A stretch of DNA of 64,000 bases from Cliona cf. orientalis. Its lineage: Eukaryota > Porifera > Demospongiae > Clionaida > Clionaidae. Position numbers and translations under genes: made by a program. Shown piece by piece: positions 45,101 through 57,912 of this stretch (its first letter is position 1; every line of letters begins with the position of its first letter). The notes under the pieces were generated by a model that was given only the letters and a program-made list of their open reading frames with translations, was not told the origin of the DNA and did not search any database. The stretch is taken from the NCBI GenBank assembly GCA_963930775.1, contig OZ005699.1, forward strand, positions 2,129,501-2,193,500, in the 5' to 3' direction.

Positions 45101-48100
45101 TGACTGACAAACCTGTCTGTAGAGACAAAAACTCGAGTTCCACTGATTTTTCCACGTTTTCTGGTTGTTGCCTCGCTTCACGTCAATTAAGTGGGTGTGG
45201 TTTCGTAAAAGGGGGCGTAGTCAAAAATTTTCGCACGCGCTTTGCACGCAAATATTTAAATTAGCACCCCCTTATTGGAGGCTCTGGATCTGCCCCTGCC
45301 AATAATATTATTCGCGTATACAGAGCATGCGCAGTTTGTCGATGTGTCCTAGTTTGAATTATGGCAGCGTACAGTAGCGCAGTGCAATACTTTTCATGAG
45401 GGACTCGGGATGTAGTCTAAGTTGTTCATTACGTGTCAAGTCCCAATCAGCAAAAAAATTCAGCCAACTGATGAGGTAATTATGATGAAATTATGATGAA
45501 AATGCAGTTAAGACTGTTTCAAAATGTTAAGCTGACATGAAAGATTGTTGGGATCCAGAATTCAAACCTAGCGTAGAAGAGATCGTTGACTATCGATGAG
45601 ATATGGCAATTCTCTTAGTTCGCTTTCTTTGGCGAGCTTGTACTTTGGGGGGATTTCCCTATTCACTCTAGCATATGGCGTCCGGGTCAACCGGCTCACT
45701 CCGCAGCATGCCTCAATATTATGCAATACGGAGCATGCATATAGGTTTGTTGATGTGTCGGAGGTCGATAATGGGCGGCGTACAGTAGCATGGTATAATA
45801 CTTTTCATGAGTGATGAGGGATGTAGTAAGTTTTTCATTACATCCCCAGTAGCAATTTATTTTTCTGCGGTTATGAGGTAATTACCTGAAAATTGAGGGC
45901 CTCCATGGAGCCTTTCTGAGACTTGAGAATCGGTTGTATGTAGAGTATCTGATGCATGTATCCAGCGAATAGATAAAAGGCTAAGTGCTACCTTCTCTGA
46001 CAAGTACCGCTGGCCGAAGTTCACGTGTTCTCTTGGCTTATGGATAAATAAAGCTACCTTGTGCTATATATAGTATCATGCATGTGGCGTGCCATGCCAC
46101 AAGCGATCTGAAGTTCAGAAGCTATACTGCGCTGTCGAGTTCGTCTGCTATGATAGCTCTAAGTGTTCCATGGCGACATGTGGCGACGTTTTCGCTCTGC
46201 TCGAACGTTGCTACTGGACTACTGACAGGTATGAGAAAGAACAGATCTCGCCTCTCGCTTCATTCGAGGCTCGGTGGCTAGTGCCAGTGCCTGCTTAGCA
46301 GGCTTCTTGAAACGTGCAGCACTTTCGCACTGATCATTTGACAATGCATCTCTAGCTGTAGCTATGGCCCGAGGCATTAAGGCCACTCTTCTTTGTGCAC
46401 ACAACCCTACAGTTCTGACCAATCCTGAGCCTTGTAGTACGGACTTTCTCTCCACCCGCGCCGCGCGTTCATAGCAACTGGGCGCATCCAAGACGTGTAT
46501 CTGTGCCCTCATGTAATGACACGGACTATAATATTATTATTATTATAAGAAAAATGATCGTCTGAAAAATATTTTTCGCTGTATATAATAGTATAAAATT
46601 AATATTAGTCTCTCAGGCCTATCTGTATGGGTTATGGCTGCTGGCATGGGGCCTTATTTTCAAATGAAACACTTGACCATATTCTAGTAGTTAATGGTGC
46701 ATATGGTAAAGGTCGTCAATATAGTGCGTACACAGTCTGAGCCTACAGGTTATGGGATAGTATTTCGCCCACGCATAATCAAAGTTCACATGAATGATAA
46801 ATGAGACAGTCACAGTTATTTTTATTCACGTTCTTTGCACAGTCAAGGCACATGCAGATAAGTAGCTCTCCTGATGCCTGCCCCATGGTCCACAAAAATG
46901 AAAAGCAAACCTGCTGCTGTCAGTCTGCAAGCGCGGGTAAGTATTACAATTTTCTGCGTCACTTTTTGCCAACAACCTGTATGTAATGACATACGAATGA
47001 AACATGCACAAGGTAATTTTTGTTATCAAATTGAATTTCCTGCTATACGGTATAATAATATTGCATGGATGCCAATAGGATACAATGTCACTAGCTGACA
47101 TTGTAGTAATTTTTGCCGCAACTCAACAGTATCCAAGGTGCCGCTAGGCCGACATTGTTAATACAGCTGAATAATTATTATTAGCACAGGTCAAAGTCTG
47201 AAGAATGTGGACATACCAAATCAAGCTACCCACTGTGAGGCCTATCCTAGCTAGTATATACTGTACCCTCGCGAAAGAGGGCCCATGGGCGGTGCACGTT
47301 ACACTGGGCCAAGATTGGGGGGGGGGGGGGGAGGGGGGGGGGCCGATATTTGAGGTATCAGTATCACGTTTATACGTGAAAGAGCGCCCAGGTAAGTTAC
47401 CCACGCTAGCTTCATAATTCGCGATACTTCACTGTGTGTCGTTGATATTAAGTGGGCGTGGCTACGATTGCTAGCCATGTTATTTAATATTTCTGCTAAA
47501 ACATGGCACAAAGTTATAGAGCTAGACTTAGTTTTACAGCTGTTTAGCACGTTACTTTTCGATATTACATGGACTATTCGAAGTTCAGTCCTCATAAACC
47601 AGCCATTTGAGCTGCGTTTTCAAGGGCAGCTATACACATGGGCGCATATTCGAGTAAACACTAGACCTTAGCCCAAAGTGGGGGGGTGGGCCGACATTCC
47701 ATAGTGGGCCCTCTTTCCCGAGGGTACGGTAATAATTATTATGCCTCACTGCAAAATTCAAGCTTATGTAGTAATTATTAATAGACTTACAACTGAATCA
47801 TCAAGGTTAAGGGTGGTCAATTTGGTGCTTTCTTGTTCTCGTTTCTTCTATAAGCATAAAAACAATATCAGGAACTGGATTGATACTAAAGCAACAACAT
47901 GAACAAAGACATCTCACCTTCATAACAAAGATGACTGCTATGATCACTACAATGACAACAACAATAGCGATCAGTAATACAGGTCCTACTACTCCACCAA
48001 TGATAGCTCTTGCATTAGTACTTGATAGACCGCCAGGCATTTCAGGCTCTACAGATAGTCAAGAGTGGATTAAAATGAGTATGTAACTCCTATATTACCG

Positions 48101-51100
48101 TATAGATGGAAATATTGGCGGGAATTAAATTTGGCGGTTGAGCCCCAAATCGCTATCACAAGAATATTGGCGGATTTAAATTTGGCGGTTCGGTATGGGA
48201 TCGCCATATTATGTATAATATTATATGTGAGTAGGAAATTTTGGCGGATTTTAATTTGGCGGTTGTAATATAGACCGCCAAACCGTCAAATTTAATTCCT
48301 CGCCAAATTTTCCAGCTATACGGTATATTAGTATTGTGCTTATGTTCTCTGATGCATGGTGACATCATATATAGCACATACATGTAGTGTAGCTATAATA
48401 TACACACACTTATTAATAAGTCTATCTTCCCTTGGTAGGGTAGACCAGAGACTGCATGTGTAGCACACCTAAGGTGTACAGTATTATAACATGATCACTG
48501 TGTAAATTAAACATGAAATCTGTAGCTATGGTTGGGCTAACATATGCAGGATTACCCATGCACTACCGTAGTTAATTGAATACAACGTATGATCCAATCT
48601 AATGTAAGAAATTAGCATTTTACGAATTCTCATAACGTATAATTATATATATGTGGCAGTCCCATGTAGAAAACGAACATTATTCATTCCTATCACATTT
48701 TGACCACTATTTCTACTTTACATGTTTGTAACTCTGCTGTGGAATCTTCCAGAAAGCTCAAATTTAGGCTTTAGTAACTTCAATCTATCTGCTAGGGGTG
48801 AGCCAACTTCTGGCTTCAATTGTCAATGCATATTATTAGGAGAGCTAATTGAATTAAGCTAATTAAAAATGGAATAATGTTTGTTTCGGGACTGCCACAT
48901 ATATGGAGCGATCGACGACCTTTACCAGAAGAGCGCGCGTTTTTCAAAATTGAAATCCTTTTTTTTCCATACGTAGTATTAGATTAAGTACGGTATATGT
49001 ATTCCACAGCGTAGATCTTGCTTGCGGACACAGTTATGTACTCTTCTGAATCCACAAAATACATGGTCCAATGCACCCTAATTATTGTCCTACAACTATT
49101 TTATTGGCCTACAATGATTCCTCTCATGCTTCCTAAACACTGAAATTTGTAAGAGAGGCCCAGGCCCATTTGCATCGCTACTTAATGCATATAATAGTCA
49201 AAAACAATATATGAGCCACCCGTAGGGTGGTATACTATGATAATTTTACCTATTGGACATCCAGTTATATCAGTATAACTTCCTTCAGTAGTGACGTTCA
49301 CAGGAACAACAGTGAGATTGCCACTACCCAACACTTCATCCTCTTCAATGTCCACAACAACTACCACTTCATTGTATGCACCAGCATCGAGCCGAAAGTC
49401 AGTTTCAAAGCAAGGCAGAGCACCACTGTCAAGAAGGAATTGGTGTATCTCGATGTCATTGGTTTCAGTGAGGGTCAGCCTGACAGCACAGCCTCTCGCT
49501 CGAGAGTTGTCAGCAAAGGAACAGTTTAGGAAGAGACGATTCCGAAAGTATATCACTTCTGTAGTCTGGACGTCAGTAGTATCTGTATAATAAATAATAC
49601 CCAAGCAACAAAAAACGTGGAGTTGGTACATTAATTTTATATGTAGGGATGTAATCCACTACAATCCCACTTACTGAGGGTCACTGGTGTAGATGTCCTA
49701 CAAGTGATGGCATTGCAGGGAGTGACTGTCAGAGGATAAGAGTCATCCAAAGCCACTCCTGATAGAACGGTGCTATTAAGCTTCAAGCGAACTCTTCCAT
49801 CTTGATCAGGTATAACCGTATCAGCATCTATAACATGGGTCACTGCATCACCCACGGCAATCGTGTAACCGTGCAATGGAAAGTTTACACTACAGGGATT
49901 GACTGGCTGCAGAAGGAAGAAGGGAGGAGGGAAGGAGAGACAGGGGGGGGGGGGAAGAGAGAGAGGGAGAGAGAGAGAGAGAGGAGAAAGGGAGGGAGAG
50001 GGAGAGAGAGAGAGAGGAAGAGCGAGAGAGGGGGGGGGGAGAGAGGGAGAGAGACAGAGAGAGGAGAAAGGGAGGGAGAGGGAGAGAGAGAGAGAGAAAT
50101 GGCATACAACAATAATTTGCATTGCACTGCACACTCCCGTAGCTAACTTACAGGGAAAGATATTTGAACAGAAAATGCCTGCAAATCCACTCTCTCCACT
50201 GTCAGCTGTTCACTAATGAGCGTCACATCCGGAGCTACGTATAAATACATCATAACAATGCTCAACTGCCAGGTACATTAATTTCTGTCTAATATCCAGC
50301 TGACTTACAGATAGGAATCGTATCGATGGTTGTATTTGGCCTTCCCAGCCCTGCATCATTGCTTCCAGTGACGGAAAATTCGAACATCACGCAGACGCCA
50401 GGAGCAGTTTCATTCAAGATTCGCTCTTCAAGGGACCGAAGTGAGAAAGAATTGCTGGTGGTGATGTTCAGAGAGATGCTCGATGTATCGGTATTGTTGA
50501 TCATTACAGTGTAGAGGATTTCAACTGCATTTGGCACATTGCCAGGTCGTTCCCAATTCAAGATCAAATTTCCCTTCGATGGAACCAGTCTCAAATTGTC
50601 CACAGCATCAGGCTCACCTTAGACCATAATAGTAATTATAATACTCATTAATTATATTCATAGCATTGCACACTAAGGTGCACTAACACACATGAACCAA
50701 AAACTGTATACACGTAACTAGTTTGTTGGCCCATCACTCACTCTCATCATTGGCCTATACTCTATGATCACCCATACCCCTCTGGTAGCCAGCAATTTGC
50801 CTGGTTGCTAGGCGATGACCAATAATTATTATTTCTATAATAATATAGGCTATAATTATAGTATCTCACTGCTGGGATCGGGAAGCCTGGGAACAAGGCT
50901 ACAGCTGGGACGTGGACTAGCAGTGGCGTCTCTAGGTAGTTGTTTAACTGGGTGCTAAGGTATTGAAAGGAACTAAACAGGCAGATACATAAAGCAAGTG
51001 GAAGTGTACTATGGTACACGTGCAGCACTATTAATAACCTAAATACTATCCCATGTAGACAGTCTATGTATGTAGTGATATATACATTACTGGCTGTGAT

Positions 51101-54015
51101 AGTGTAGTGAAATATGAATACTCTGATTGGCTATACATATAGGTAAACAACGAGACTGGTACTACACATGCATAGGATGGGTGCACAGGTGCATGGATTG
51201 GGTGCAAATGAACCCACATGCACCCCTCCTGGCAACCTGGCAACACCACTGTGGACTAGATTTCAAGCCTAAGCCTCTAGGCGTACATATAGCAGTTCTT
51301 CAGTTATAATAATATGGCAGATGCCTGCCTTATAATATCATTATACTAAGATTATAGTTGTCTGTGTGTGCGTACGAGCGGGAGGTGACTGAAAGCGATT
51401 CTAAAAAATGTTCTTTCTCGGCGTCACTGGACTTGAATTGGGACACTACAACAGAGAGCCCACTGACACAGCTGGCTATGGCCCCAGCAGCCACTAAAGT
51501 GAGCTGCTTCAAAAACATGGCAGGGCAGAATTAGACCGAACTGTACACTTACATATGACGGCCTGGAAATGCGAAAGGTGACATTCTGGAGTCGATGTTG
51601 CCCATAGGTGCTTTCCAGAGGGAGGCGATTCTATTCTAAGCGTCTTCTCTTGGGACCCCTTGCGAGCGAAGCTACAAGACAAGTAACGAATTTTTCAGCT
51701 AGCTGATTGACAAAGTCACATGATTAAGCAGGATGTGCATGTGCGCTAGCTTAGTCTCCGTGCATGTGCACAAATATGTAGGTAAAGGTCATCGATCTCA
51801 CATGCACAATAATAACACAGGGATAAAGGAGTGAGCTCGCTTCGCTCGCTCACTCCTTGTATATAACATGCAGAGTATATTCATGCATACCTGGTCCAAT
51901 GTGGTGTATCAAGGAATACCCACTGCTCTACAATGACAAGACTTGATGCACATTAACCTTTCTTTACTAGTCAAAACACATGTAATAAGAAGTGGCATAT
52001 CTAGTGCACACTGACTGTTGTGATAGTGGGAGATGGAGTATAGATAAACTCTAATTATTGAATCTTTGAACAGAAGGAAACTGGATTACAATCAGGGTTC
52101 AGTCTTGGTTCAAATGCAGCGAACCCTAAAACGGCATGCAATATTGAAACACTGAGTGCCAAGAAGAGCTGGGCATGAGACTTGATTGGGAGAGGGCTTG
52201 CATGCATGCTTGCATTGGTACGATTCAGTGCATATTATTGTAAGGAATTTCTACAGGATAATTAAGCTAGGGTTTAGCAAGTCAGTATAACTTTTTATGG
52301 AAGGATTACAAATTTAATACTGTTAGTCTAAGTGGTTTTTATGTATGCCAATGATACTATGTATAATGTTGACAATGATTCAGCTTACGTTGATGTGCGT
52401 AAACTTTCACACAATATAAGCAGTTATCTATGATAATATCTAAGGATGTATTATCAATGCCTAAGGGTAAACTATAAACATTTTACCACCTGATTCCCTT
52501 GTTTTCCAAACAATACATGTACCAAAGATTTAGCTATCCGATCAACATGACCACTGACCTTGAGATTTGGGAACCAGTAAGCTATCTGGGTTTGTTTTAC
52601 TCACACAGACCTGACATAACCACAATAATTAACTGATAAAAGACATGACCTCACCTTCAGTTAGATTAAGTGTAGATGATTACATAATTACATAATAATG
52701 CATGTACAATGGAATGGACAATGGTTTGCAGCTCACTTGGAACACTTGACAGTAGGCAAAAAGAAAAGAACGGACCACTACACCCATAAGCTTTGGTATG
52801 GTTTGTTGTAGAGTTACCATACAATCTGATATTTATTGGCCAAAGCCGCCAAACTATATGTTCCTAGTCAGCTGAAATCCACTTTGTTGGCCACTGGCCT
52901 CAGAGGTGTGTGTGGGTGATCATATGACGAGAGGGGGTGATGGGCCAACAAGACAGAAAAACCAGCCTGTGCTATATACCCGAGAGTAAACAATGCCATG
53001 GCCACATGAACACCCCACTGACAGCCACAATCATGTACTTTAATTGCAGGACTCACCAAAACTGACCACCATGTACTTATCTCCTTTCTCAGCCATTAGA
53101 AGTGTCGATGGTATTGCCACACACTGCAAAGTTATATTCCCGCGAGTGACATTCGAGAATAAGATCGTGGATATGCGGCGATCGTTTGAGTCAACTATAA
53201 TCATACCAATCCCAGAATCAGCAAGTGTAAACTGTGATGGAGCGCTACGTTGAATTCCATTCACTTCCCATAGCGCTGTGTATCCAACGTTAACACTGCA
53301 GTTGTAGCTCCGGATCTCCATCGAGTTCGCAGCGATGTATTGGTTGTCCGATGGTTCCACCACCAGCACTGCAGATATCAGTAATAATAATTATTATAAT
53401 AATAGAGCTAATAAATAATATGCCCCTGTAAAGTAGGCGTTGGTTTGAAGGAATACAAAGCTCACTCAATTTATTATCAGATATATATAATTATCTTTGG
53501 GCCCTACCCCCTCAGTGTTGCATTGGAGGGTGGAGCCTTGGCAACGCATACAGCAGATGATTTCGAACATACCATATCCTAGTATTTATTATTATAGTAG
53601 TTAGCACAGTCTCCACTGCCATGGTTTGAAATCTGAATACTGACAGACCCGCCCACTTGCTTAATCGAGGATAATGCCAATTAATTCTATAAAGTCAATG
53701 AATAATTGGGGGGGGGGGGGGAGTGGGTGGGGATTGTTTACAAGATCTTTCATGATACTCCTGTGGTTATGAGTTTCTCGAACTCAGGGAGTCAATATTG
53801 CCTTTGGTCAACAGAGCGTTTAAAAGTTCATATTTTGGCATTCCATACACATGTATCCCTGGTTTTGATATTACTGACATGGCATAAGGATCTACAGAAC
53901 AGGCTTCGAAGCTAATTTTTATACGTCTATACTTACTCGCCGAGAATACGGGCACGACTGGGAGCAGAACGAAGCACGCGAGGAGACACAGGGCGCCGAG
54001 AGACACGGCCATCAT
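42123..54015 (-). CDS. Ig-FN3 type-I transmembrane receptor B, 9 exons
   Basis: Exons on the minus strand: 54015-53937, 53368-53057, 50617-50309, 50234-50152, 49906-49675, 49582-49250, 48048-47918, 47847-47791, 42305-42123. Phases agree; 572 residues. The signal peptide is strong (MMAVSLGALCLLACFVLLPV). The Ig exon has SYNCSVN, ALWEVNG and LQCVAIP. The FN3 exon has LILNWERPGNVP. The split second FN3-like domain includes VERVDLQAFSVQISF. The cysteine module has LFLNCSFADNSRARGCA. The membrane helix is followed by KKREQES. The final exon encodes VCHFKESDGTITIELRLI, related to the end of receptor A. Exons 4 and 6 have exactly the same lengths (83, 333) as in receptor A. The last intron is about 5.5 kb and full of repeats, so extra tail exons may be missed; the join to the last exon is the least certain part. 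Function as a cell-surface receptor is inferred. Confidence 0.82.
43390..45840. repeat. Tandem array of about five 430-bp units with palindromic junctions
   Basis: The anchor GAAGAGATC.TGGACTATCG occurs near 43494, 43936, 44350, 44795 and 45570. Spacing is about 415-445 bp, apart from one interval enlarged by an inserted element. Each unit also carries TTCGCTTTCTTTGGCGAGCT and a GCATGCGCAGTTTGT-type block. Junctions read GGGACTCGGGATGTA, a short spacer, then TACATCCCGAGTCCC, i.e. inverted termini meeting head to tail. Several antisense frames of about 100 codons recur per unit and look like repeat artefacts. It lies in the last intron of receptor B. Confidence 0.8.
44954..45298. mobile_element. 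hAT-like non-autonomous element inserted in the tandem array
   Basis: Left end AGGGGCGGATCCAG and right end, inverted, CAGGGGCAGATCCAG bracket about 345 bp. Subterminal AGCACCCCC and GGGTGCT blocks also pair. The flanks share CCAAT but a clean 8-bp duplication is not certain. The interval between array anchors is larger by about this length, showing insertion after array formation. Confidence 0.65.
47276..47724. mobile_element. TA-flanked MITE (CCCTCGCGAAAGAGGGCCCA ends)
   Basis: The left end CCCTCGCGAAAGAGGGCCCA and the inverted right end CCCTCGGGAAAGAGGGCCCA form 20-bp repeats with TA on both sides. Inside, GGGCCGA and poly-G blocks (47319-47341) recur near both ends. It lies in the last intron of receptor B. 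Confidence 0.75.
48096..48325. mobile_element. TACCGTATAG / TTTGGCGG MITE family, long copy in receptor B
   Basis: It begins TTACCGTATAGATGG and ends AGCTATACGGTA, with AATTTGGCGG blocks in both orientations. It matches 26877-27080 block for block. It lies between exons 6 and 7 of receptor B. Confidence 0.75.
49917..50099 (+). repeat. (GA)n-rich tract beside receptor B exon 5
   Basis: About 180 bp of GA, GGA and poly-G lies immediately next to receptor B exon 5. On the minus strand it reads as a CT-rich polypyrimidine tract ending at the CTGCAG acceptor. Overlapping Ser/Pro/Leu frames here are repeat-encoded. Confidence 0.8.
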
Positions 54016-54202
54016 GGTTTACGCCCTCAAGAGATCCGAGGTCAAGGAGGTGGAGTCCAATTAATTAAAATTCCAGCGGCTTTTGGCCGGCATTGCCAAC
54101 AATGAATTATGAATGCACCAAGGAACAAAAAAAGATTACGAAACTTTGTATTATACTAAGTCTTAATTATTATTCATTGATCAGCAACATTTAATTTCTC
54201 AA

Positions 54203-57200
54203 TTAAGCAGTTGATTCCTGTTCATTGGCTTCACTCAGTAGCTGGCGTCTGTCATCTACGACCTGCTTGAGACGCTTTGCCTTCACAACCAGATATTTGT
54301 TATCATTCTGCAGATTGAATTGAATGAACTACTGAAGGAATTTTGTGTATAGCTACTTATCCCCAGTGCAGCTTTCTGATCTTCATGCCAGTTGAAAGAT
54401 CAGGGAGCCTGGAGATAAGATATTAAAGGCTACAAAATTGAAGTTTGAAGCTTACTAGCTTTTGCTGAACAGTCTTAGGTTTCTTCCTGAGTCTTCGTGA
54501 ATCATGTTTGATTCCAGAGTCCTAGAAAATTAAAAATATTATAGTTGTATAAATTACTCAGTACCAACTTGAATATGAATAAATATGCATACACAAGTAA
54601 ATCATGTTCAAAAGATGTGGTCTGGAAGGGATTCTAGCCTTTTGAGAATTAAGTTGGGATGACCTGGGGACAACACTAGCTTAGCCTATTAATTTTATGA
54701 TTGAGTGTATACTGTAAATTACTAGCCCCCAGCCCTTTAACAGGAGTTAGCTATAACTGTTAGTGTGTACCCTTGAATTCTACGTAGATCTTACCGTCTG
54801 CGTAACTGGCTTAGCCTTTGTTGCAGCGGCCAGTTGCTCCCTTTCTTTATTCTTACTGCTGTCGGATGCAGTCTGGCCACCACCAAAAGGCCAGCTAAAG
54901 AATGGTTTAGCCACTTCTTCATTTACAATTGCAATCACAGCCTGAATGTCATCATCTTTCTTAGTTTGGGGTATGATGTGATCCTGTATAGTGATAGTGA
55001 AATGTGCCAGCATAAATATCTTAGAGTAACACAATGTCATGCAAGGAGGACATTAATTTTAATAGGAACATGCAGTGCTCGATACTGCTAACTTCGAGAA
55101 TAGCTACTAAGTTCAAATTTCAAAGCACTGCAGCAGTGCAGTTAATAAGTTTAATACTTACCAGATCATCTGTTTCCAACCATGCACACTGCCAATCAAG
55201 ACACACCTATGATATTATGATAATGAAAGAAAGTATCTAGCTACCCCTGTAAGTATAGCTAATTAAGGTAGACTCACCCCAAAGACGATAAGCATAATGA
55301 TGATAACTACGATTAGTATGAAGAGAACTCCACCTATGACTCCACCCACTATGGCAGCAGTGTTATCAGCTGCAGAGAAGGGATACGTATTACTCAAATA
55401 GAGTGTCTAACTACATCCAATACAATTTCTCTAAAATGTACGTATTTCACAATCCTTCATCCCCAGGCCTTTCTAACTCTTTTAGCTATGTGTAGCTACA
55501 TGCAGAACATGGCGGCACAATCTGAATGTCAGCACCACTGGCTACATCCTCCTCTAGCTCTCCCAATTGTTTTATGTTGCATACCGACACCACTGAAGCT
55601 GGGCATGGGCCTGCAGATGAGGCTATGGGCTGACTTCACAGTACAGCCGGGAGCCAAATTACAAAGCTAGACAACTCACCACTGGAGAATTGGCCAGATA
55701 TTATTCACTGCAGGCAAGTAAGCTTAGCTATATGACACTGATAGCTCAAAATGACAAATATTTGTTCATTTTGAGCTAGCAATATCATGTCAGCTAGCTT
55801 CTATTTGTCATTAAGATCTCATAATGTCCGTACAGTTGCCAAAGTTTAGCCATATTACATACGGTAGCAATGTAGCTAGCTAAATAAGCTCATGCATATG
55901 GATGCCGGTAGCTACTTACTCGGTTGCATGCACCCAGTCATAGCTACATACTCTCCCTCAGTTTCCAGCACAGTTTGAGTGATATCCAGCCTCACCACAC
56001 CATCACTGCCATCTGCCTCAAGATCCAATGCCTCCACACTGCTATAGGCCTCCCTCTGGTTGTTGGCCTCTGTGCACAGTGTACTGTTGCCCCCACTTAC
56101 AGCCTTGAAGTCAAACCTCTCTGTGCCATTCCTGCCGCTTAGAGTGAGTATAACAGCACAGCCCCTCGCCTGGGAGTTAGCAGCAAAGGAACAACGAAGA
56201 AAGAGATGGTTCTCAAAGAAGATAGCTTCTGCTCTCTGAACATCAGTAGTGTCTAGATATTAATCATACATAATTAATACACAGTCTTAATAAAATATGC
56301 CCTGTAGAATGTATACCATTGCTTACAAAAGGTTTCTGGGGTTGACGTTTTGCAAGTGACATCATTACAGACAGTGATAGTGAGAGAGTAGGAGCTATCC
56401 TGAATAATTCCACTTATGTTCAAGCTGGAAAGGGTTAAGATTATTTTGCCACCTGTTGGCGGTATCTCATCCGGAGTGAAGAAACGGACAACATCTCCAT
56501 CCACATTAACAGTGTAGTTTCTCGGAGGATAGTTACCACCACCACATGGTATCACAGGCTATTATGGTTGTGTGAAAGGAGGGAGAGAGAGGCCAGAGGA
56601 ACCAGAAGAGAGCCGCAGGTCCGGAAGGGAGAGTACAGACATTGAGTGTGTATTGAGGGATCGGATGGAAAAGGAGGAGTACTCTATCATTCATTAGCAT
56701 TCATATTGTCACAATTACTGACGACTTAGCCGCTTACCGGGAAAGATATCCTCACTTGCAGAGATTGAAGGTCAAGCACCTCAACTCTCAAATCTCGATC
56801 AATGTTTATCACATCAGGAGCTACAAATTTGAAAATTTCAGAAGCGTATACTGAAATTTTGATTTAGCTAGTTAACTCACATATAGGTATAGTATCGATG
56901 ATCGCAGCTGATTCACCAATACCAGCAATATTCTCAGTATTGACAGAAAACTCGATTACCAAACATTCTTCTCCGATCAGAAAGTCTTCCAGAAAATCAA
57001 CTGATAACATTGGTTCTTGTGTCATATTGCGAAAATTCATTCCTGTATCTGGATCTGTGCCGTTGATATCCACTATGTAGGTGACTGGGACTCCAGGGTG
57101 CATATTGCTTGGGCGATCCCACCTTACCACCAGGGAGCCATCAGAGAAAATGAGAGCAAGATTACCAGGGGCAACAGAGGGAACTGGGGAAGGTAGTATA

Positions 57201-57604
57201 CTATTACTGGTACCACATGAGGAAAGAGCTCTTCAAGTTTAAATTATACTTACAGACAATAAATACTTGATATATCTGAGTTGGAATAATATCATCAAAA
57301 ATTGATTCTGGATTGCTGGTTGAAGCACATCTCACTGGAATTATGTCAGCATTGTTCTCAAGTGCAATATCCCAGGTCATTTGAGTAAGTGTAAATGTGG
57401 ACATTTGGCTATTAATATTTGGAGGTTCAATGTAGACACCATAGTCGGCTACAATCTCATCAAATTCTTCATTACGCCGAATTATGTCATCCCCCAAGAC
57501 CCATAAAACTGATCTTGGAAAATTTGCTGTGCAGGTATAGGTAACATTGTCTGATGAGTTGACTGCAATATATTGATCTTCTGGTGGGCTTAGTTTTGGT
57601 ATTT
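54203..57604 (-). CDS. Ig-FN3 type-I transmembrane receptor C, first exon not found
   Basis: Exons on the minus strand: 57604-57254, 57183-56881, 56820-56738, 56558-56327, 56252-55920, 55369-55278, 55206-55162, 54983-54795, 54521-54456, 54307-54203. Phases agree and give about 599 residues. The first listed exon needs a phase-1 entry, as in receptors A and B, so a signal-peptide exon lies upstream but I could not identify it. Domains: Ig (TYTCTANF, VLWVLGDD, PVRCAST), FN3 (VVRWDRPSN), a split FN3-like domain, the cysteine module (LFLRCSFAANSQARGCA), and a membrane helix after AAIVGGVIGG. The tail differs from A and B: VCLDWQCAWLETDD, an acidic and FFSWPFGGGQT segment, RRLRKKPK, and a final YLVVKAKRLKQVV. 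Exon lengths 83, 232 and 333 repeat those of receptor B. The presumed intron 1 may contain the methyltransferase gene. Confidence 0.82.
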
Positions 57605-57912
57605 CTGGAGGACAAGTGCATCATGATGAGGAAGAAGAGAAGATAAGGAGAAAATACTGATTTTGATACTGAGTTATAGGTTGCTAAAATTATGTAGCTA
57701 ATCACCTAATTTTCATGCTGTCCTAATCTCGTGTAGTTCCTAGCTCTCCTATATATATTATAGCTAGCTACTACACTGGCTACTACAAGAAATATAGGAC
57801 CAATTGCAGCTACTAGGCTTAATCTGTAGACACCAAATTATGCTATAATATTATAAGCTTTATGTTAAAGTAAAGAGATTCAGTGGAACCCAACATCCCT
57901 CTATTCCAGACA

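Noticed and set aside
43390..45840. CRISPR-like array
   Set aside because: Units are about 430 bp without short repeat-spacer structure, and the genome is eukaryotic.
49885..50146. Overlapping Ser/Leu/Pro-rich frames with apparent signal peptides
   Set aside because: They are encoded by the (GA)n/(CT)n tract that forms the acceptor region of receptor B exon 5.
54021..54202. Possible additional exon between receptors B and C
   Set aside because: This 180-bp gap only holds the 5' flank of receptor B and the 3' end of receptor C.
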